From JACOVP01 sp035289145 (GTDB lineage Archaea > Nanobdellota > Nanobdellia > SCGC-AAA011-G17 > UBA489): a stretch of 6,330 nt of DNA. This document shows positions 4,454 to 6,330 of this stretch, piece after piece (position 1 is the first letter of the stretch; every line of letters begins with the position of its first letter). Made by a program: the position numbers and the translations under genes. The stretch covers positions 1 through 6,330 of the forward strand of contig DATDXZ010000103.1 in NCBI GenBank assembly GCA_035289145.1, read 5' to 3'. The notes under the pieces were generated by a model. The model saw only the letters and a program-made list of their open reading frames with translations. It was not told the origin of the DNA and did not search any database.

Positions 4454-6123
4454 GATACACCTCTCCTAAAAGTATAGAATGTTATTAATAAAAGTATCGT
4501 TACTAAAAAGTTGAGTCCTGTGAAGACTGGGAAAGGCTCTTCTTCTCTTGAAGGTATGCAGCTGACTGTTCTGGGGTAGTCATTAGGACATTGGCAATGG
4601 TTGCCGCCGCTGGTTACAGCGCAAGTAATAGTTTGTTGTCCATTCACACAAGCGCTAGGAGAACTAGCTTCGTAACGACAAGTTGGAGATCTGCAGCTAT
4701 CTGCTCCGGGAGCACATACTTGTTGCACGCCATTTTGTCTGCTGCAGGATATTGGAGTGCTTAATTGTTTGCATCCTCCAGGTCCTGTAAGGCAGAAATA
4801 TGCCTGTGTTTGATCGCTTCTGCAAACCATGAAAGTTGCAGGTACGCCGTGGCATTGAAGATCATCTCGACAGCCTTGTCCGCCTACGAAATTGCCTTCA
4901 AGAGTGCAGTTCGATGAGCAGCCATCGTTATTTCTAGCGTTGCCATCATCACAAGATTCATTGTTGCTGCCTTCAACACGTCCATTGCCGCAGACAGCTT
5001 GTCCAGGCATACGCTGTTGTACAGTTAATAATGCAGTTCGTGAAGAGCTCACTTGAACTTGTGAGCTGCCGCCGGTGACAGTGACTTGGAAGTAATACTC
5101 GTTTGATTGGTTGAGATGATATTCTCCAATCCATGAGCTGGAAACAGAAGTGCTGCTGCTGTTGCCAAAAGTAGAGGGTTGAGGTGATAAAGTGAGTAAG
5201 TTGTGATTAGCTCGATCAAAAACTTGGAAGTGAGCAATATTACCGCCGCATTCTCCACTGCCGGTGACTGTCAATCCTGCCGGATCTCCTTCAGAAACAC
5301 TAGAGAGACTCCATTGTGCAGTTAAGTCGCGGCACTGTTGGAGATGAGGACAATTATCATTGAATTGTTGAATAGAACAGGAGTCGCTAACAAAAGCATC
5401 ACAGACGTCACCAGCCCCATCACCATCTTGATCTTCCTGCTGGGAGTTAGGAGTGTTGATGCAATTATCAGCGCAGATACTAAAGTTGCTGTGAACTCTT
5501 GGATTGCAGGGAGTATTTCTGGTTGCGTTAAGACCAAGATCATAGACACCATCAAGATCAGTGTCATATCTATATTGGCTGCCACCTGAGGTACTGCCAT
5601 CAGAGCAGCACAAGTCAAAAGGATAGATGCCACAGTCAGCAACATGTGCATTGGTTTCTGCAGACAGTGAAGCAGCGCATCGCCAAGTAGGTCCTAAAGT
5701 AGAGCATTGTCCTTGTGGTAGAGTGGTGCATTGAATATTGCCGAAGCAAACACGTTGTTGATAAGTAGTCAATTCTTTTTTCTCAACATGGGCGTTAGTA
5801 GTGTCGGAAAGTCGTACAACAACATTGCCGCCGGTAGTGTTGCATGTCCTCTGACTAGCCGTAGCTCCTACGCCATCCCAGCAGACAGCATGAGTATAGG
5901 ATGCCTGATTCCAAAGCGCTGCATGAGTATTACCCTGTCCAGATACACGAAAAAGAATCTTCTCTGTAGGACAAGACTGTGTCCCTGATTGGTCAGTAAT
6001 GGCTGCGCCAGTAGTTGAAAAAAAAGAAGAAAAAGAAAGATCATGATTTAAGGAAGAAGTTGTGAGATATCCTGCTAGTAACACAAGAAAAACTGGTCCT
6101 ATAAGACGGAGCTCAAATCGCAT
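4438..6123 (-). CDS. Large modular Cys-rich surface protein
   Basis: A 561-residue exported protein with about 36 cysteines. In order: signal or anchor segment (RLIGPVFLVLLAGYL, 6-20), then TGAAIT (38-43), common just after the signal in DPANN secreted proteins; three repeats carrying N-[AT]-H-[AV] (about 54-173); a thrombospondin type 3-like, Asp-rich calcium-binding region (187-242: DTDLDGVYD, then CADNCINTPNSQQEDQDGDG and GDVCD); an Ig-like beta region ending in a YYFQVTV strand (266-368); a DUF4215-type repeat (378-409, CGNGRVEG then CDDGNARNNDGCSSNC); a Cys-rich tail (418-522); an acidic-proline spacer and a C-terminal membrane helix with two following Arg (533-554). It should be anchored at the surface and calcium-stabilised; adhesion or cell contact is a guess. 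I chose the ATG at 6123 because GAGAGGT lies seven bases ahead of it, and a TATA box at 6162-6170 puts the transcript start near 6140. An in-frame ATG at 6162 would lie within the promoter. It overlaps the six-cysteine gene by 16 bases. Confidence 0.88.
   Translation of the reverse strand: MRFELRLIGPVFLVLLAGYLTTSSLNHDLSFSSFFSTTGAAITDQSGTQSCPTEKILFRVSGQGNTHAALWNQASYTHAVCWDGVGATASQRTCNTTGGNVVVRLSDTTNAHVEKKELTTYQQRVCFGNIQCTTLPQGQCSTLGPTWRCAASLSAETNAHVADCGIYPFDLCCSDGSTSGGSQYRYDTDLDGVYDLGLNATRNTPCNPRVHSNFSICADNCINTPNSQQEDQDGDGAGDVCDAFVSDSCSIQQFNDNCPHLQQCRDLTAQWSLSSVSEGDPAGLTVTGSGECGGNIAHFQVFDRANHNLLTLSPQPSTFGNSSSTSVSSSWIGEYHLNQSNEYYFQVTVTGGSSQVQVSSSRTALLTVQQRMPGQAVCGNGRVEGSNNESCDDGNARNNDGCSSNCTLEGNFVGGQGCRDDLQCHGVPATFMVCRSDQTQAYFCLTGPGGCKQLSTPISCSRQNGVQQVCAPGADSCRSPTCRYEASSPSACVNGQQTITCAVTSGGNHCQCPNDYPRTVSCIPSREEEPFPVFTGLNFLVTILLLITFYTFRRGVSWKSE
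4458..4466 (-). promoter_or_regulatory. Strong ribosome binding site of the six-cysteine gene
   Basis: GGAGAGGTG is close to the archaeal 16S anti-SD complement and sits inside the 3' end of the surface-protein gene. It fixes the downstream start at 4453 and implies efficient independent initiation despite the overlap. Confidence 0.7.
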
Positions 6124-6130
6124 GCAGATA

Positions 6131-6137
6131 ACCTCTC
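6131..6137 (-). promoter_or_regulatory. Ribosome binding site of the surface-protein gene
   Basis: GAGAGGT lies seven bases before the ATG at 6123 and decides that start over the ATG at 6162. The same GAGAGGT core precedes the second gene of the operon. Confidence 0.7.
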
Positions 6138-6161
6138 TTGAGAAAAGCTTAACATTAGTCA

Positions 6162-6170
6162 TTTATAAAA
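6162..6170 (-). promoter_or_regulatory. TATA box of the surface-protein operon
   Basis: The minus strand reads TTTTATAAA, about 26 bases before a predicted transcript start near 6140, leaving a short leader that holds the ribosome site. It is the clearest promoter in the window. Confidence 0.65.
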
Positions 6171-6265
6171 CTTGTGTAAAAAAAGAGAAGATGTAGTATC
6201 CCGAAATTACTTCATCCCTACCTTCAGCGTTATTTCTATGTAATTCAGCACAACAATTACGATAA

Positions 6266-6288
6266 GCGGGAGGCTTTAGCCTTCTTGC
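6266..6288 (+). repeat. Wobble-rich hairpin of unknown role
   Basis: GCGGGAGGC and GCCTTCTTGC pair across a TTTA loop over nine positions with one bulged T. Three of the pairs are G-U (G-T) on the plus strand and would be A-C mismatches on the minus strand, so if it acts as RNA or single-stranded DNA it is the plus strand. It is followed by GGATGGTCA. Such a hairpin resembles subterminal structures of IS200/IS605-type elements, but no tnpA or tnpB is in view. The flanking 6171-6330 shows no complete gene. Confidence 0.4.
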
Positions 6289-6330
6289 GGATGGTCAGCA
6301 GAAAAGAAAGGAAGCTTGGATACGCGTTCA

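Noticed and set aside
5049..5988. Several open frames on both strands inside the surface-protein gene
   Set aside because: They are shadows of the real frame, which carries domain motifs, signal peptide and ribosome site; the hydrophobic look of some comes from frame-shifted Asp/Asn/Thr codons.
6124..6162. Upstream in-frame start (MTNVKLFSREVIC) for the surface protein
   Set aside because: Its ATG falls in the TATA box and upstream of the predicted transcript start; the ATG at 6123 has the ribosome site and begins a normal signal peptide.
1..6330. CRISPR array, tRNA or rRNA genes
   Set aside because: No spaced direct repeats, cloverleaf-compatible arms or rRNA-like conserved stretches were seen on either strand.

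Overview
The window looks like a piece of an archaeal chromosome, most likely from a DPANN lineage (Woesearchaeota- or Pacearchaeota-like). The signs are TATA-box promoters at the archaeal distance from transcript starts, one gene that appears leaderless, GAGAGGT-type ribosome sites, a full-length archaeal-style Elp3, and a large Cys-rich surface protein with a TGAAIT-type segment after its signal peptide. The lineage is inference from these features; no rRNA is present.

Layout, left to right. Positions 1-111 may be the 3' end of an unrecognised plus-strand gene, closed by a hairpin plus T-run at 104-127. On the minus strand, 739 to 139 holds what looks like a toxin-antitoxin-type pair: an intact 84-residue winged-helix protein (485-739), then a RelE/ParE-like gene (139-488) joined by an ATGA overlap and broken by a nonsense codon and a frameshift. 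Next on the minus strand is a two-gene membrane operon, an RDD-family protein (1774-2229) overlapping by 8 bases with a SppA-type signal peptide peptidase (879-1781). Divergent from it on the plus strand is elp3 (2269-3954), the tRNA wobble-uridine modification enzyme. The two divergent promoters are interlocked: each TATA box lies in the other gene's 5' region.

The right half is a second minus-strand operon (6123 to 3968) for two exported, cysteine-rich proteins. The first is a 561-residue modular surface protein: signal segment, three repeats carrying an N-A-H-V motif, a thrombospondin type 3-like calcium region, an Ig-like region, a DUF4215-type Cys repeat, a Cys-rich tail and a C-terminal membrane anchor. 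The second is a 161-residue protein with an N-terminal membrane segment and six cysteines, whose start overlaps the first gene by 16 bases and has a strong ribosome site. The last ~130 bases contain a compact wobble-paired hairpin of unknown role.

How it fits together: elp3 is housekeeping (translation fidelity). The RDD-SppA pair handles membrane or secretion quality control, which suits a cell exporting disulfide-rich surface proteins, although the link to the right-hand operon is inference. The least described elements are the N-A-H-V repeats with their small Cys-rich partner, and the orphaned winged-helix gene beside its dead partner.
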